Positions 1 to 13,285 of a DNA stretch of 64,000 bases are shown here, in pieces. Made by a program: the position numbers and the translations under genes. The notes under the pieces were generated by a model. It saw only the letters and a program-made list of their open reading frames with translations, did no database searches and had not been told where the DNA came from. Numbering within the stretch: position 1 is the stretch's first letter; each line of letters begins with the position of its first letter. The DNA comes from Eremophila alpestris peregrina (taxonomy: Eukaryota; Chordata; Aves; Passeriformes; Alaudidae): assembly GCA_009792885.1 (NCBI GenBank), contig WMCF01000006.1, positions 5,845,769-5,909,768 on the forward strand, read 5' to 3'.

Positions 1-722
1 TAATGTAAAGTATTTTCACTCTTATCTTCTATTCATTCTTTAAAATGAAAAGTATTGTCTTAGGAAAAGTTAGAAAGCAGAAAAAGCATATTGAACCATA
101 GTTAATTTTGCACTCTTTAGTATCCTTGCTTGATGAGGCTTTGTAGTACTACAAGCTGGCAAGCAGAAAAAAATTGTATTTCATCTTCCTTGAGGGTAAA
201 AACCTGGGGAAAAAAAAGAATGGCAAGTTTTACATCAAAAATCCATAAAATAATGAAATCTCTTGAAGAATGCTTATTTTCATGCTCAGTATTAGAAACA
301 ATAGGCAAATTTCAGAATTTGCTGCAAAGATGTGGGTTTGGCTTGGTTAATTTCTCCATATTTGGAAGGAGGGAGTCAGTCTTGGAAGAAATATTTTATT
401 AGTCTCACTGGCAGCCAGGACCACCAGTTCTGGGAGCTGCTGGAGTAGCTCTGGAGCATGGGAAGCAGTCCAAAGCTGGCTCACCATGAACAGGGACTAA
501 CTGCATCCATAAGAGATTTCTTGGATCACTGCCCATAAGTACACTAATTGTTTCTAAATAGATCCAAGAAATGAACCGTTGCTAGTTGGAATCATTTTCT
601 TGTGAAAGAACATGTTTCTTTTTCATCATCTACATATTTGTGTGTTTTGGAGACTTGACAACAGAAAAGAACAGATTTGGATGAGGAGTTTAGTGCTGGG
701 CCATCTCAGTACAGTTAATCAT

Positions 723-985
723 ACAATAGAATCATTGAATGGTTTGGATTGGAAAGGAAAGGACCATAAAGATCAAGTAGTTCTAGTCCCCCTGCCATGG
801 GCAGGGACATTTCCCACTAGACCAAAGCTCCATCCAGCCTGGCTTGAATGCTTCCAGGGATGGAACATTCACAGGTTTTTTGGTCAGCTTGTTCCAGTGA
901 CTTCCCACCTCCAATTTCTTCTTCTAAACCTGACCTCTTCCCATTTAAAGCCATTCCCCTTTGCCCTATGGACCCTTTTGAAAAC
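723..985 (-). mobile_element. CR1 LINE 3'-end fragment
   Basis: The + strand begins with the antisense form of the CR1 3' terminus (AGAATCATTGAATGGTTTG). It continues with the familiar CR1 blocks: a GGAAAGGACC-type block, CCTGCCATGGGCAGGGACA, a CCACTAGACCA-type block, the 'cttccagggatgg' block and the 'ccctttgccctat' block. CR1 is the dominant avian non-LTR retrotransposon, and copies are usually 5'-truncated like this one. The sense strand is minus. The right edge is approximate because similarity fades after about 985. No intact reverse transcriptase is present. Confidence 0.9.
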
Positions 986-3262
986 TTCATCATAGATTCA
1001 TAAATGGTTGATATATTCCAAACAATGCCATCCACATTAAATTCATCCATGCCACCTTTCCATGACATGATCACCTTGTGTCAGGAAAAGTTTTTGGCTG
1101 AAGACAGCACTCATGGATAAGTAATATAGGTAAAAATATGTGCTAGAGTGCCAGCAAGAGCAATATGCAAGACCTGTTAAGGGAACAATGTGTTTAAGGC
1201 TACCTAAATTATAATTGTTGCAGGAATAGATTTAAAATATTTTCACTTTTTTGTTGTTGTTGAGTGAGATACTACCTTTTAGTTTGTGTATTCAGCCTTC
1301 CCTTAAAACCTCTTAAACCCTCTTAAAACAGAGTTACTGAGGTAAGTAAGGGTTACTTATATGCTTCAAGTCTAACATGGCAAAATACTTTGTGAAATAG
1401 GTTAAAAGTAACTCTCAGCCTTGGATTTGTTTGGGGTTTTTTTAATGCTGGTATTTTTTAAGGCTTTATTACAATATACTAAAGAGAAAAAAAATTCTTA
1501 GTTTTTGTGATTTTCCCTTAAATACAGAATCTTGTGGTAATATAAACTAACCTTGGAAGGTTGGATTTGCCCCTATATAGGCGAGTGAGGCAATTAATAT
1601 CTCAGGTGAATGTGTTCTCCAGCTGCAGGAAGTATATTACAATTCTCACAACCACTAAATACCTCACAACTCCATTGACAATTGCCAGCAGCTTCTAGGA
1701 AGAGTTAAGCAGCCTCATTATAAATCATCAGGTGAATGGAATGAGGTTCAGTGTTTAAAGAAAATCAGAATAATAATTTCATAAAATTGAAGTACAAAGC
1801 CCTGTGGAGAGTAAGAAATAAGAAGTAAGTTATTAGATTTTTAGGCAATCATATGCAATAAAGCAGCTGAAATATTGTTTTATGATAAATACTATTGCCA
1901 AAGCAAATCTGATTCATTCTAATGGCTACTATAATTAACTGCACGGTGTGTGAGCTGCTAATTTGGTGGATGAATAATTGGTTTAAACAAGTTTTATGTA
2001 TTGCAGTGTAATACGCTTGTACAATTTTCCACTTAATTTCAATTAATATGGGTTTTACATGTACTCTGCTGTTGCAGTTTTTATGCCTATTATTTTTAAT
2101 TAGGAAAAAGCAATACCTTGGTAGAACAGAACAAATGAGCAACACTCTGTGTTTTTTCCAAGGTTTTGTTTTTCCATTAAGATACTTCAAGCTCATATTG
2201 TTTAGCCTTCCAGAATGTTAATAATCACTGCTCCTGAGGTTGACTAGAAATGGTGGTGCCAGCTTCCACATAAAACAGAGAAAAAGGAACCACATTCAGT
2301 TTCTGACCTCTACACTGTGCTTTTCAGTTCAAACTATGTGTTTTACTACCCTTCCTGATGTTTCCAGTGCTGCAAGAGATTTTAGTGATTAAAACTATGG
2401 CATGATGTTCTTGTTCACCACTGAAAAGGTGTGCTTGTCTGTAGTCATACTTGTTTTATGATAGAATTGATCACCAGTTGGAGATTCATACCCTTTTCCA
2501 CTCAAGGTGCCTACATATCAGAATGGGTTCTTGTCTTGTGGATGGATATTTTTACACTAGATGAGTGCCACCCTGAGATTCTTTAAAGAAAAAAATCATC
2601 TGTGCCTCAATCTTCTCACAGCATGGAATGCTTCTCAGATTGTGCTGCCTCTGTAGCTCAGATGGAGTGGGCAGGTTATTTGTATTCTCTTTGCTCTGGG
2701 AACAAAGAGCTCCTAAGGTTGCTGCTTGGTTAATAAAAGGAGAGCAAATGTTCCAACAGAGCTCTTTGTTTGTCCTGCCTCCAGAGACAAGTCTTTCTAG
2801 GTGTCGGATAAATATCCAGCAGTGTTGGTGCAGTTGTTTAATCTCTGACTCTTCTCACTTCCCCAGTATTTAAGATCTTGTGGCCAGCGTAAAGCTGGGA
2901 AGAAAAACTCCAGCCTACCCTTCCTCAGTTTGCCTGGTACTGTCAACAGAGGAAATCTGTGTTAGTTATAGCAGAGTGTTATAAAAAATAAAGGTCTTCA
3001 AGGTGCAGTTGAATTAATTTTTTTCTGTGCATTTCACAGAAGCATAAATAGAGAATAGAAATGCAAACATCATGTTTTAAAAGCCAAAAAAATTAAGATT
3101 CACCAATTCTGGCTAAACAGAGTCATTGCCTAACGCACACTGTCAAACCCTTCACAGGCACTTTAATGTATTTGTCTGTGTTGCACTGTTATCCTCACTT
3201 CATAAAGAGAGGAGCAAGAGATGTAGAAGAGTTATTGCCATGTCTCTGAAATAAAAGTGTTT

Positions 3263-3430
3263 TCATAGAGTTATACAATGGATTGGAAGAGACCTTAAAG
3301 ATAATTCCTCTGCTATAAGCAGGGACACTTTCCACTAGACCAGGTTTCTCAGAGCCCCCACCCAACCTGGCCTTGAACACTGCCACAGATGGGGCATTGA
3401 CAACTTCTCTGGGCAACAGAGTTCACAGAT
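3263..3430 (-). mobile_element. CR1 LINE 3'-end fragment
   Basis: A second antisense CR1 tail. It shows a degenerate terminal 'catagagttatacaatgg', then blocks matching 'ggaagagaccttaaagat', 'gcagggacactttccacta' and 'ggccttgaacactgccacag', and ends near 'cttctctgggcaaca'. It is truncated at about 170 bp and more diverged than a recent insertion. It lies about 450 bp upstream of the first GRM5 exon of the window. Confidence 0.88.
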
Positions 3431-3881
3431 TTTCCAGAAGTGGAACTTCTTTTATAAGGTTTCTAGAGAATAAACCTCTTATTTGCATTTCCACATCAAC
3501 CAGTATTTCTGAAGGTTCAAAGAGATTTCTGCAGGTGGAAAGAAGTTTCTGGGTTTCCTAAAATATTATATTATAATGTCCATGGTGCATGCTTTAAAAA
3601 TACACATAAAAGAGAAGCACTCTAAGATAAACATTTAGAAGGTGAGCTGATGAGCTGCAGAGAGAAATGCATCATCTGGATAATACAATATTTAAAGAGA
3701 ACCTCTACTTTCATTTCTTCATTTTTATTCTAACATGGTCAGTGTGTGTATCAATAAAAAACACTTTTATGAGCTGTTTAAGATATTTAAAATACTTTTT
3801 CCATTGCTAATGATAAGGCCACCAGCAGATGAAGATTCACTGTATCCCAGCCCTATTTACCCTCTGCTTGTTCCCTGACAG

Positions 3882-4128
3882 GCCAGATGACTCTGAGGAC
3901 ACAGCATGTTCAGGACTCCAAGATGGGCTTTGTAATCAATGCAATATACTCCATGGCCTATGGGCTCCACAACATGCAGCTGTCCTTGTGCCCTGGCTAC
4001 GTGGGCCTCTGTGATGCCATGAAGCCCATAGATGGTCGGAAACTCCTGGAATCCCTCATGAAGACTAACTTTACCGGGGTCTCTGGGGACATGATCTTGT
4101 TTGATGAGAATGGTGACTCACCAGGAAG
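3882..4128 (+). CDS. GRM5: GRM5 exon: end of the glutamate-binding domain
   Basis: Internal coding exon of metabotropic glutamate receptor 5, a class C GPCR for glutamate that signals through Gq and phospholipase C, mainly at postsynaptic membranes. The reading frame contains HVQDSKMGFVINAIYSMAYG, then a CPGYVGLCDAMKPIDG stretch and ends FDENGDSPG plus a split Arg codon. These match the C-terminal part of the mGluR5 Venus-flytrap (ligand-binding) domain. The exon is 247 nt: 2 nt completing a codon, 81 codons and 2 nt of the next. The acceptor is CAG at 3879-3881 and the donor GTAATG starts at 4129. A second AG at 3885-3886 could be used instead and would start the exon in phase 0 at 3887; I prefer the upstream one because it has the better context. 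GRM1, the closest paralogue, differs at many of these residues. Confidence 0.96.
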
Positions 4129-7100
4129 GTAATGCTGCCATTTGTCAAGCTGTTTAATAGCAGAGATGCTAACAGTGTGTAGTAGATACATGCAGACTTG
4201 ACAACAGAGCTAAGATCTCATGCTCCGAGTTTTACATTTCCTGATTCCTGTGCTTATTTTGTAATTTTTTATGTGCATTTTTTATGTCATTTCAAGTCAA
4301 AGATGTGGACTTTCAAGTGTAAAAGCCTCCTGCATGAATTTGCATTTTCATCTGTACCATTTTAAAGTATTATTGTTGAAAACAAACTACCAGACGTTTA
4401 TATTTGTAGACCATGATGTCCACCACAGCCTATTTCTCTCTTTATGTGGGTGTTAAATTGTGTGTGTTTGGTTGACCTTAGACTTAGTTATTTTATTAAG
4501 AAAGCTAAAACAATATCAGAAATACTGTACTGATGCATCTAGGATTTATTTTATCAGAATTATTAAAAACCTGCTAACATGTATTCCAAATGAAACCTTT
4601 CCACTTGCATAACACACTAAGCTATCAATCCATACTATGTTGCTCTATAAAAAATTGAATTTAAACAAAGCTTATTTTGCTGGTAACATGTATAAATAGG
4701 TAACATACATCTATGAAATATAAGACAAGTTTTTCTATGACACATGTATCCACAGAAATGCACATTAGAAACAGTCATGAGGTGGGGATTTTTATGGGTT
4801 TCTGCCTACTGGATTTTCAGAGGATGAACAGCAAGGATGATAGTATTCAAAGTATATTTATTCCCTATATTTTGATGTATTTCCTGTCTCATTCACTGCT
4901 TTTGCTCCAGTATTGTTTGAGATAACCCTTTATGTACACATTATTGGAAGGTTTTAAACATCTTTGTTATGGTGCCATATAAACAGATGACTAGAGGGAA
5001 AAATTTTATCCTATGCACTCATTTAAATTTTGTCTTCTCCCACTAATGTAAATGGGAAGGAAATCATTAACTTCCGAGAAGAAATGGGCTGGAAAATTTA
5101 AACTCATTGGTCAAAATATTTTGACATTTCCAAAAATTTCTGCAATTTCAAACCTGATTTTTTTCCTCATTCTATTTGCAAACCTGTAAAATCAGTATTC
5201 TCCCCAAAAGCAAGCAGGACAGCCACCTACACAGCAGTCTGTGTCTGTTTCTGGAGACACAAATTTTAAAATTCTTCAGACTCAAACTCTAAGGAAGGAC
5301 ACTGAGCTAGTAGGAGAACTCAGGCACAAACTGGCAGAAACCTAGGAAAATTTCAGATGGAAATTTGATTTCAGGGCTTTTTTAGCATGAGCAAGGCTGT
5401 CTTCTGCTAAATGCTTTTATTTTTACAAATAGCTAAATTTTAAAGAAAGGTGTTAAGTCTGAATTCTTCTGGCAAAATTATTTTTAAAAGACTTATCTCA
5501 GACTTCTTTAAAAGAATTTCTTTTTGGTTTTAAAGGTGCTCAGATGCAGTGGACTGCATCCTACCCTATTCCAATCGGTTTCTTGTGTAAAAACTACTGT
5601 GAGAATGAATAATGTGTGGCCTGCCAAAAACAAATATGTGGCATGACAACATCAATAACAATAACTAAATATTGCAAAGAGATCTTTTGCTTTACCTTTT
5701 CCGCATGTTGACATTTTTAACAAGAATATTTTAATACCATTTGTTGCAAGGAATTTAATTGAATGTCTTGGATATTTTTAAATTCTAAGAAAGATGATGA
5801 AGGAATTATATCATGTGCAGTCATTTGCTCAGTCACAACTGGATGTAAGTGTTTCCCTGAAGAGCATGGGGACACCATGTTGAAAGTGTACCTCAGGATA
5901 GCCCAACTTTAAGAAAGCCCATCTTCCCTGGATTTGTGTGATATTTGTGTCTACTCAAACTAATGAACTGCATGTGGTTACAAAGTGGTCCCAGACTTTG
6001 TTTTCTTTATCATAGTTCTTTGTTCCCTCTTGTCCAACAATAATCACATCATTAAATCCAGTCTATGTGCTTGAGTCAGACAGCATTGAGTCAAAATGTA
6101 CTCTTTCAGGATTAAGAAGATTTTATAGGAAGCTCCATTTCTAACTTCCAGGTTTTGAGTAATGTATAGTCTTTGAAACTCTGTCAAACACTATTTGCAA
6201 GAGCTTGGAGATGATGTAGTCATACTGGAACAACACATCTGCCCTGTTCACTTGCACTGAAAACTGCATCTTCACGTTGTAAAACAGGAATTTAAATCCT
6301 CACAGCTGTACTGTGATGGTAGTGTTAAGCAGGAAATCAGAACACAAAAAGCCATTCTGACCTAGATAGCTCAGGATTTCAATGTATAGCAAAAAGGTTT
6401 TGATATTATACAACTCATGATTAATCCCACAAGATGCTTTGAATCCTGGCCCTGTTCCAAAGTCCTTTATGTGTATGTTGAGTTTTAAGCAGGCAGACAG
6501 TCTAGTGTAGGGCCTGTTTAATGAGAGATGTAAGATGTGGGGAAAAAAGAGTATGGAAGCCATGATTCCTCAGGGAGATAACAATTATCTGTAAATATAA
6601 CTGTAAAAACTCAATAAATTGAGGAGGGAAGAACAGCAAGACAAAGTAAGATGCTGATGTTTTGACTGTGCTACCAGTAGACTATGTATTCCCAGCAACT
6701 TCATGACACTTCTGTTTTGAAACAAGCATTTTGCACAGTGATTAGAGCACTGCTGGAAATGTGCTATTATACCATCTGCTCTCTCCTATCCTAAAGTGAC
6801 AAATGGTCCCTGTATTATCTCAAGGAACCTCCAGGGAACCAGTGACTCATGAGCCTCCACTATAGCAGTGCACTTAGTGAATCTGGCTGTTTCTACCCAT
6901 CCATCAATGCTGTGCTCCACAGAGAAGAGAGACAAGACTTATTGAGACAATACTCTATTAAATTTGTTAAGTTCCTTTCCAGTATGCCCCTTGCAATGTA
7001 TGCATGGAACTACTACTGGGAGGGTTATTGGTTTAGGTTCTGTGGCCTGCCAAGCATTGGCAGTATTTTTGTTTGTCTGTCCATGAAACCCTAATCTGAA

Positions 7101-7797
7101 GGCTTTAACAAAGTTATACTAATAGGTGTGTTGCAGTGTATGACCATACATATCATTGAATAATGGCTCTACTGTGAATTCTGTGCTAAATTTTTGGTTA
7201 GTCTGTTTAATCCTCAACACACTGTAATGGTTCTGGAACTCAGAAAAAAGTTAGTTTATAACCATGGACAAAAGTCTGTTTCTTTGGGTTTATTCTAATG
7301 TTATCTGGATTTTATTATTTTCTGTCAATCTGGCTTTCATATCTCCAGCTTTGGGGGCATCATTGTTGAAGTTGTGGATATTTCCTTCTTTATACAATAT
7401 GGAAAGTGAAATATTTCAAAATCCAGAAGTATTTTCCATTCTACGTGTGCTTATTTTTTCTTCTTTCTAAAGATTCAAGAACAATATAATGTGTGCAATA
7501 TCACATTGTCCCTTCAGTCAGACTCCACTTTCACTTCTTTTCAGAGGCTGGTTACAGTACTGATCCTGCCCACGGTGTGATTTTGGCATTGAATCACTCC
7601 TGTACCAGAGTTTCCCCACTGTGACAGAATTTTTCATGATGCAAAGCATCCTGAGATCTGTGGATGGGCAATATTATAAAATAGTTCTCCCGTAATTTTA
7701 TTTTTTACATCAGCATGGGAAAAATATTGATGTTAGATATAATATGGCTCCTCATTGTCAGTGTTTCCTCAAAACTTAAGAGACACATCTGTGCATC

Positions 7798-8325
7798 TGT
7801 CATGGTTTAACCTCAGCCAGAAACTAAGCACCTTGCAGCTGCTCAGTCCTGCATCAACAGAATCAGGGAGAGAACTGAAAGAGCAAGAGCTAGATAACTC
7901 ATGCACACAAGCAAAGCAAACCAAGAAATTCTTTCATTTCTTCCTAGGTAGGCAGGTGTTCAGCCCCCTCCAAGAGAATAGGGCCCCATCATGCATAACG
8001 GTGACTTGGGAAGGCAAATACCATAATTCCAAACATTCCCTCCTTCCTCCTCCTTCCCCCTACTTTATATACTGAGTCTGATGTCATATGGTCTGGAATA
8101 CTTCTTGGGTCACCTGGGGTCAGCTGAGTCTCCTCTCAACTTCCCATTCATTCCCAACCTCTTTACCAACATGACAGTGCAATGAGGCCTTGGCCCTGTG
8201 TAAATCCTGCTCAGCAACAACAAAAACATCTCTATATTATGAACTGCTTTCAGCACAAATCCAAAACACAACCCTATGCCAGACAGTGTGAAGAAAATTA
8301 AATCTAATCCAACTAAACCCAGCAG
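7798..8325 (-). mobile_element. Degraded endogenous-retrovirus LTR fragment (avian family)
   Basis: The segment opens with TGTCATGGTTTAACCTCAGCC and later has GTCATATGGTCTGGAATACTT, 'gtcacctggggtcagctgag' and 'ttcagcacaaatccaaaaca'. It closes near 'aacccagca'. I recognise these blocks from a widespread avian LTR family with TG...CA ends. In related copies the other orientation carries the AATAAA poly(A) signal, so I place the sense strand as minus. No retroviral gag, pol or env coding sequence flanks it, so it looks like an old, decayed solo LTR. I did not find a convincing target-site duplication. Confidence 0.75.
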
Positions 8326-9026
8326 GGTATCTTGCTTAAGAGATGCCCATTTGATTTAATGAGCAGGTTATTTTCCTCATCTGTACATTGAACTGCATAA
8401 ATTACACTCTTACAATACCACTCTTAATACAACCCTGTCTGTATGCTTTGCCTTCAGGACTAATTTGGTGCCTACTGATAGGAAAAAGTTGTCTCCTTGA
8501 TTATGAATGAGGCAGCTTTTCTAAAGCCAAGATTGTCTTAACCTTTTTGGTCTATATTGTTTTCTTGTTTTCCACCAATAAATTTCATATTGCTTAGACA
8601 TATTAATTCCAAATCCACTAAAGAGGAGGCAAAGAAAAGTATGGCATAATTTCTTCAGGAGCTGCCCATCTTTTCAAGCATGCCTTATAAAAAAGTGCCA
8701 AAAGAACAGACCTGTATGGCAGAAGGTAGGCTGGTGTTCAGCTGTAGGAGGATGTCAGTCCTACGTGGCTCCACAGACTGCAAGACTCTGTGGGAACTGA
8801 AGAGACAGTAGGAGGAAGAGGAATATGAAACTGAAAACTCTGATGAGCTCTGTCCTTGACTCAAAAACAGCCTAGGACTGAGCCATGGGTGCTTTTTCTC
8901 TTCTACACCGTACTGTACAAGGAATTAAATGTGTTTCCATTACGTAGCACCGAGGAGCTACATACAAATGATTGTATGGATGGGAAAGACCAGCATTTGC
9001 TGATGCAATGTTGGAGAAGGGAAAGG

Positions 9027-9049
9027 AAAAAAAAAAAAAAAAAAAAAAA
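9027..9049 (+). repeat. Poly-A run (A23)
   Basis: Twenty-three consecutive adenines inside a GRM5 intron, giving artificial poly-Lys and poly-Phe ORFs on the two strands. The flanks show no clear processed pseudogene, so I call it simple sequence only. Confidence 0.95.
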
Positions 9050-9722
9050 GATTCCTGGACTCTGTTCTGGAATAGGGATGTTTGATTTCTCTCTGGGTGC
9101 CACATCAAATTTCATCTTGCAGTCTTACAGCACAGGAATTTTCCTATGATCACACAGAGATTGCTTCTACCTCACTTTGGGAGTTTATCTGTCATCTTCC
9201 TCCCTCAGAAGGGGAATAATCACCTGCAGACAGTGAGGAGTACGTAGTGTTAGGAATTGACATTACAGGTTTAGATTACTCAGCATCTGCTAGAGAGGAA
9301 ACTGGGGTTCCATATGCAATTGGCTTCCAGGGCTGAAAGATGCACAGATTTAATTCTGTTTGACTCTTTTCATTGTTTTCCTTAAATAAATAGTAATTCT
9401 CAGAAACACAGTCACTTAATCCAAGAGGGTTCAGGGAACATTTTAGGGTGATAGGAAAAAAGCCCCAGCAATAAACCCAAAGTAAAACTTAATAAAAAGC
9501 AAACAAAGAAAACACCTCAACCCCCCAACTTAACATACATAGGAAAAGCAAGTTTATGATATCACAGAAACTGTTGTGAGATACTCAAGGGCAAGAATAA
9601 TTCTTTAAATTTTTTCTTCATTTCAGCATGCTTGATTTTCAACTGGGTGGTCTTCCTTTAATTTGAAATATTTCATGATATTCTCCTCAACTCAACTATG
9701 TTTCTCCTTTCTGTTTTCAAAG

Positions 9723-9891
9723 ATATGAAATCATGAATTTTAAACAAATGGGGAAGGACTACTTTGATTATATCAATGTTGGCAGCTGGGACAATGGTGA
9801 GCTGAAAATGGACGATGATGAAATATGGTCAGAGAAAAGTAATATCATCAGATCTGTGTGCAGTGAACCCTGTGAAAAAGGCCAGATAAAG
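9723..9891 (+). CDS. GRM5: GRM5 exon: ligand-binding domain to cysteine-rich domain junction
   Basis: Internal exon of 169 nt, joined in phase to the previous exon: AG plus A gives Arg, then YEIMNFKQMGKDYFDYINVG. It continues with the WDNGELKMDDDE block and ends SVCSEPCEKGQIK. This is the last strand of the ligand-binding domain and the first cysteines of the cysteine-rich domain that transmits closure of the flytrap to the membrane bundle. The acceptor TTCAAAG ends at 9722, and the donor GTAAAT starts at 9892 exactly after the Lys codon (phase 0). Relative to the mammalian protein as I remember it, there are a few conservative changes (for example FKQM for FKEM, EIWSEK for EVWSKK). The frame stays open for about 100 codons past the donor, but that extension has no family similarity and is intron. 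Confidence 0.97.
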
Positions 9892-12800
9892 GTAAATATT
9901 TTCTTCATTTGCTTCAGACTTGTAGTATGCACAGCACGGAAATTTGAAAGGAATATTTTTCTTGACTTCTGTATGGAGATAGTATCCCTCACTTTACTTA
10001 AAATGTTCAGATTTATGTATATACTTCTTACTCATGATCATCTAACTAATTTAATAAGCTGCCATTTTCTTGATTCCTATATCTGTGGACTACAGACTTT
10101 TTTAAAAATTATTATTATTATTACTTATTATCTGAATGCTTTCAAACAACAAATCCCTGACTGGGAATTGTCAGTACAATTGCAGGTAAATTATAAATAA
10201 TGATTGCTACTGTTTCAGTGCTAGAAATAGTCACCCAGACTGGAATGTTATTAATCAGACCTTAAGTCTGTGGTATCATCAGAGAATGTCAACTATTACC
10301 ACTACTTTGAACTTCAGGAAATATGGGTAACACATTTTTTTAATCATACCTGTTTTACTGCTTCTTTGTTTCCCAGGTTTTTTATTTTTCCTCCCTCCCT
10401 TCCCATGCTGCAGTAAGCAAGGAGTGTAGATGAATCTGTCATATATTGATTATACACTATTTTCCTTCAGCATCCCATGATGCTTCCTGCAGAACAGTTA
10501 AAATACTGCAAGTCTGTAGCTTACCTTGCAGTCATTTATATAAAAGCCAGTGGAATGAGGAAAGGGGCATGTTCAACCATAAATAAATCAGGTGTGATTT
10601 CTGACAAGTCTCACTGGAAGCTCAATTTTCTTATGCGCTAAAACAGCATGACTGAAAATTGGGAAGCAGCTGCAGAGAGGGGCTGATGCCAGCATGAACA
10701 ATCTCTGCAACTCAAGGTGAATCTCTTTAGTCTGAGTTTTACAGAGTTTTAGGACACCCTGTTTGATTCACTAATTGCTCTTTGGCAGTCATTTAAGTGA
10801 GTTTCATCAGACCGCTTGTATTTGTCTCCAGTGTAAACATAAGGAATTATGTCAGACCTATGAATAATATTCTATTCCAGATGAGGAGTCATCTCATCCT
10901 TCTGTAGGCTTTGAAAACTGTTAAGATCAAGCTTGGTGTAGAACGACTTCTTTCTCTTCATTTATGATAAAAGAAACACACAGATAGGACAGTTGGTTCT
11001 GATGAGAACACACCTTCTGCAGACACAGAAATGCAGGTGGGATGAGTGATTCCCACAGTCACCAAACTCGGGACTGTTTGCCTGCTCCAGGCACAAAGTC
11101 ACAGACAAGGAGGATGGAGGTGGGCAAACAGCTAACATCTTCAGAAGTGTGTAACTCTCAGTTCCTTTATGAGCTGTTGTCACAACACAGGTGGAGGGGA
11201 GTATCTTGTGATCTACATTAACACAGTCACCTTCCACCTTCTGCCGATGCTCCCAAGGAATCTCTCAAGAGGATTCTTCAAGATGAAGCCAAGTCATCTC
11301 ACACTTAGATACATGTTTGAAATCCGGTGCCTGAAATGTTCCTTTTGCTCCTCATTAGGTTATTGATCATAAATCTCAAAGTTTACCTGACCAGCTTTAT
11401 CTTCATAGTCTTCACAGATGATAGTGGGACCTTGACCCTACCAAGCTCTGTGGTGGTTTTCCTGCAAATTTCTGTGTGACTGAGTTATTATGGAGGAATT
11501 TGAAACATTGAATATAATACTATCCAACATTCAGCTATAGCTGGTGAATTTGTACACAGGATTCGATAAAATCCAAGCACAATCCAACTCCACACACTTG
11601 AAATAGTGTGGTCATATGATTATTTAAATAAGTACAGGTTCAAGGGATTGTCCAGATGACAAGGAGAAAGGAAAATAAAACAACTACTAAATTGCTGGCT
11701 AAGCAATTTACCACAAAAAAATGTCTTACCTTAAGTTTTGGAGAACAATTAATTTAAGTTCTAGAGCAGGACACATAATCCTTCTCTGGTAATGCTGAGT
11801 AAGAAATTATTGATGTACCAGTGTCCTGATTGATTTGTCAAATTCCAAGTATTTTACAGAAGATCTTCATTTGCTGGAAAGTTACCCAGAAAAGAGTTAA
11901 TTACTTGTTCTTTAGAACTTTAGGTGTTTTGATAATAACATATGGTTTTTATTTTGCCATTTAATTTCCTTGACTATTTTATGCAAATAAAATTAGGGAT
12001 TTCTATATTGTGTCAAAACAATCAAAATACATCTCTAAACGTTAGTATATGCTTTCTAAAAATTGATTTTCCCAAATACTAAAATTTTTCATTTCTCAAT
12101 TTTTCTTTCTATTTCAAAATGAAAGAAATCCCCAGATATGATTTATTCTGGAGGACAGATATTCTGTTTTGCAAGTAGCTCTAGTCTCAAGTCTTGCAGA
12201 ATAAATCACTTATGCTCTTCTAGCCTTTCCATCAGTTTAACTGTTTTGTTGTTGTTTTTCTTTTCGTACTCTACAATTGAAAAAAAAAAAAAAAAGCCAA
12301 ACCAACCAAACTACAAAATTTGAAGTTTTTGAAGTCCCCATATTGATTCTGATGAAAATTAGATAACATTTTCTTTTCACTGCAACATTGCAAAGAGCAA
12401 TCCCATTATCTTTTATTATTTTCCTTTATATTTGTTTCTTTAATTAAAATTGCAATAAAGACATTTGGCTTTGAATACACTTTCTGAATTCATCATTGAA
12501 AAAGATAGAAAAAGTCAACCTATTCCTTATGCTATAATTGGAAGTATTTTTTATAAACTGTTGGGAAGAGCAGAGAAACCAGGAATACTTTATTTCAAAA
12601 GAAAGACATATTGACAAGAAGCACAGATGTTCCTAGAGCTGATAAATAACAATTTTGAAAAATCTGCATTTCAATCCTAAGCATGCAATAACATTTGATA
12701 GTAAATTATGAAATGAGAAATCAGGTCAGATGTTAGAATGGAGAAAGATAAGACTCTCACTGTTAAATGGTAATGAGAAATGCAGTAATTAAATAATTCT

Positions 12801-13285
12801 AGAAAAGGCATGTTCAGTTTGATTTCTGGAAAATTTTTCATAAATCACTCACTACTGGAAGGAAAATAAGCACCCAAAAGTCTTCGGGTAACCAGTCATT
12901 AAGGCCATAATACTGTTGGCATGTTCCCCTGTAGGGACCACATTGGAGTGAATTATGTGTCCTCAATATCATGCACTGACTTCTGTAGGCATATTGACAT
13001 CTATGGAGCCTTGCAAATTCTAAGAGGGGAAAAAAATGGGGCTTTTTGTCATTCTGTACCTCCACTTATACTTCTGTGGGATTGGTGGATCCTTTCTTCT
13101 GGTACCTACATGATGGGAGAACTGAGAACTTTTGTTACATTTTATCTTTGAAAGCATATAATGAATGGGAATATTAAAATTTCAAAAACTCCTATATTAG
13201 AAAAAAAATAAAAATTAAATTAGCATCTGGATCAGCATGAATGTGTGTTTCTGCTGCTAAAAGAAAATGCCAATTTTTGTCTCAG
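9892..13285 (+). other. GRM5: GRM5 intron
   Basis: A 3.4-kb phase-0 intron with donor GTAAAT and acceptor TTTTTGTCTCAG. It is AT-rich with a short ATT microsatellite near 10110-10123 and an A-run near 12280. I see no exon or recognisable transposon in it. Confidence 0.9.

Larger units (their letters stand above)
1..3881 (+). other. GRM5: GRM5 intron (3' part; 5' end outside window)
   Basis: Non-coding stretch before the first recognisable GRM5 exon. It is AT-rich, and its open frames are short and look like chance ORFs. I found no upstream GRM5 ligand-binding exon here, so the intron starts before the window. It ends in a pyrimidine-rich tract and a CAG acceptor at 3879-3881. It holds two antisense CR1 fragments, annotated separately. 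The rest shows no gene; 1840-2200 has the look of a conserved non-coding element but this is unproven. Confidence 0.8.
4129..9722 (+). other. GRM5: GRM5 intron
   Basis: A 5.6-kb intron between two ligand-binding-domain exons, with donor GTAATG and acceptor TTTTCAAAG ending at 9722. It splits an Arg codon (AG|A). I see no further exon. It contains an avian LTR fragment (7798-8325) and a 23-nt poly-A run. The remaining ORFs show no recognisable domain. Confidence 0.9.

Noticed and set aside
9892..10200. Extension of the 9733 ORF beyond the exon end
   Set aside because: The frame stays open past the donor GTAAAT at 9892, but the extension has no mGluR similarity, and the next exon joins perfectly at 9891|13286.
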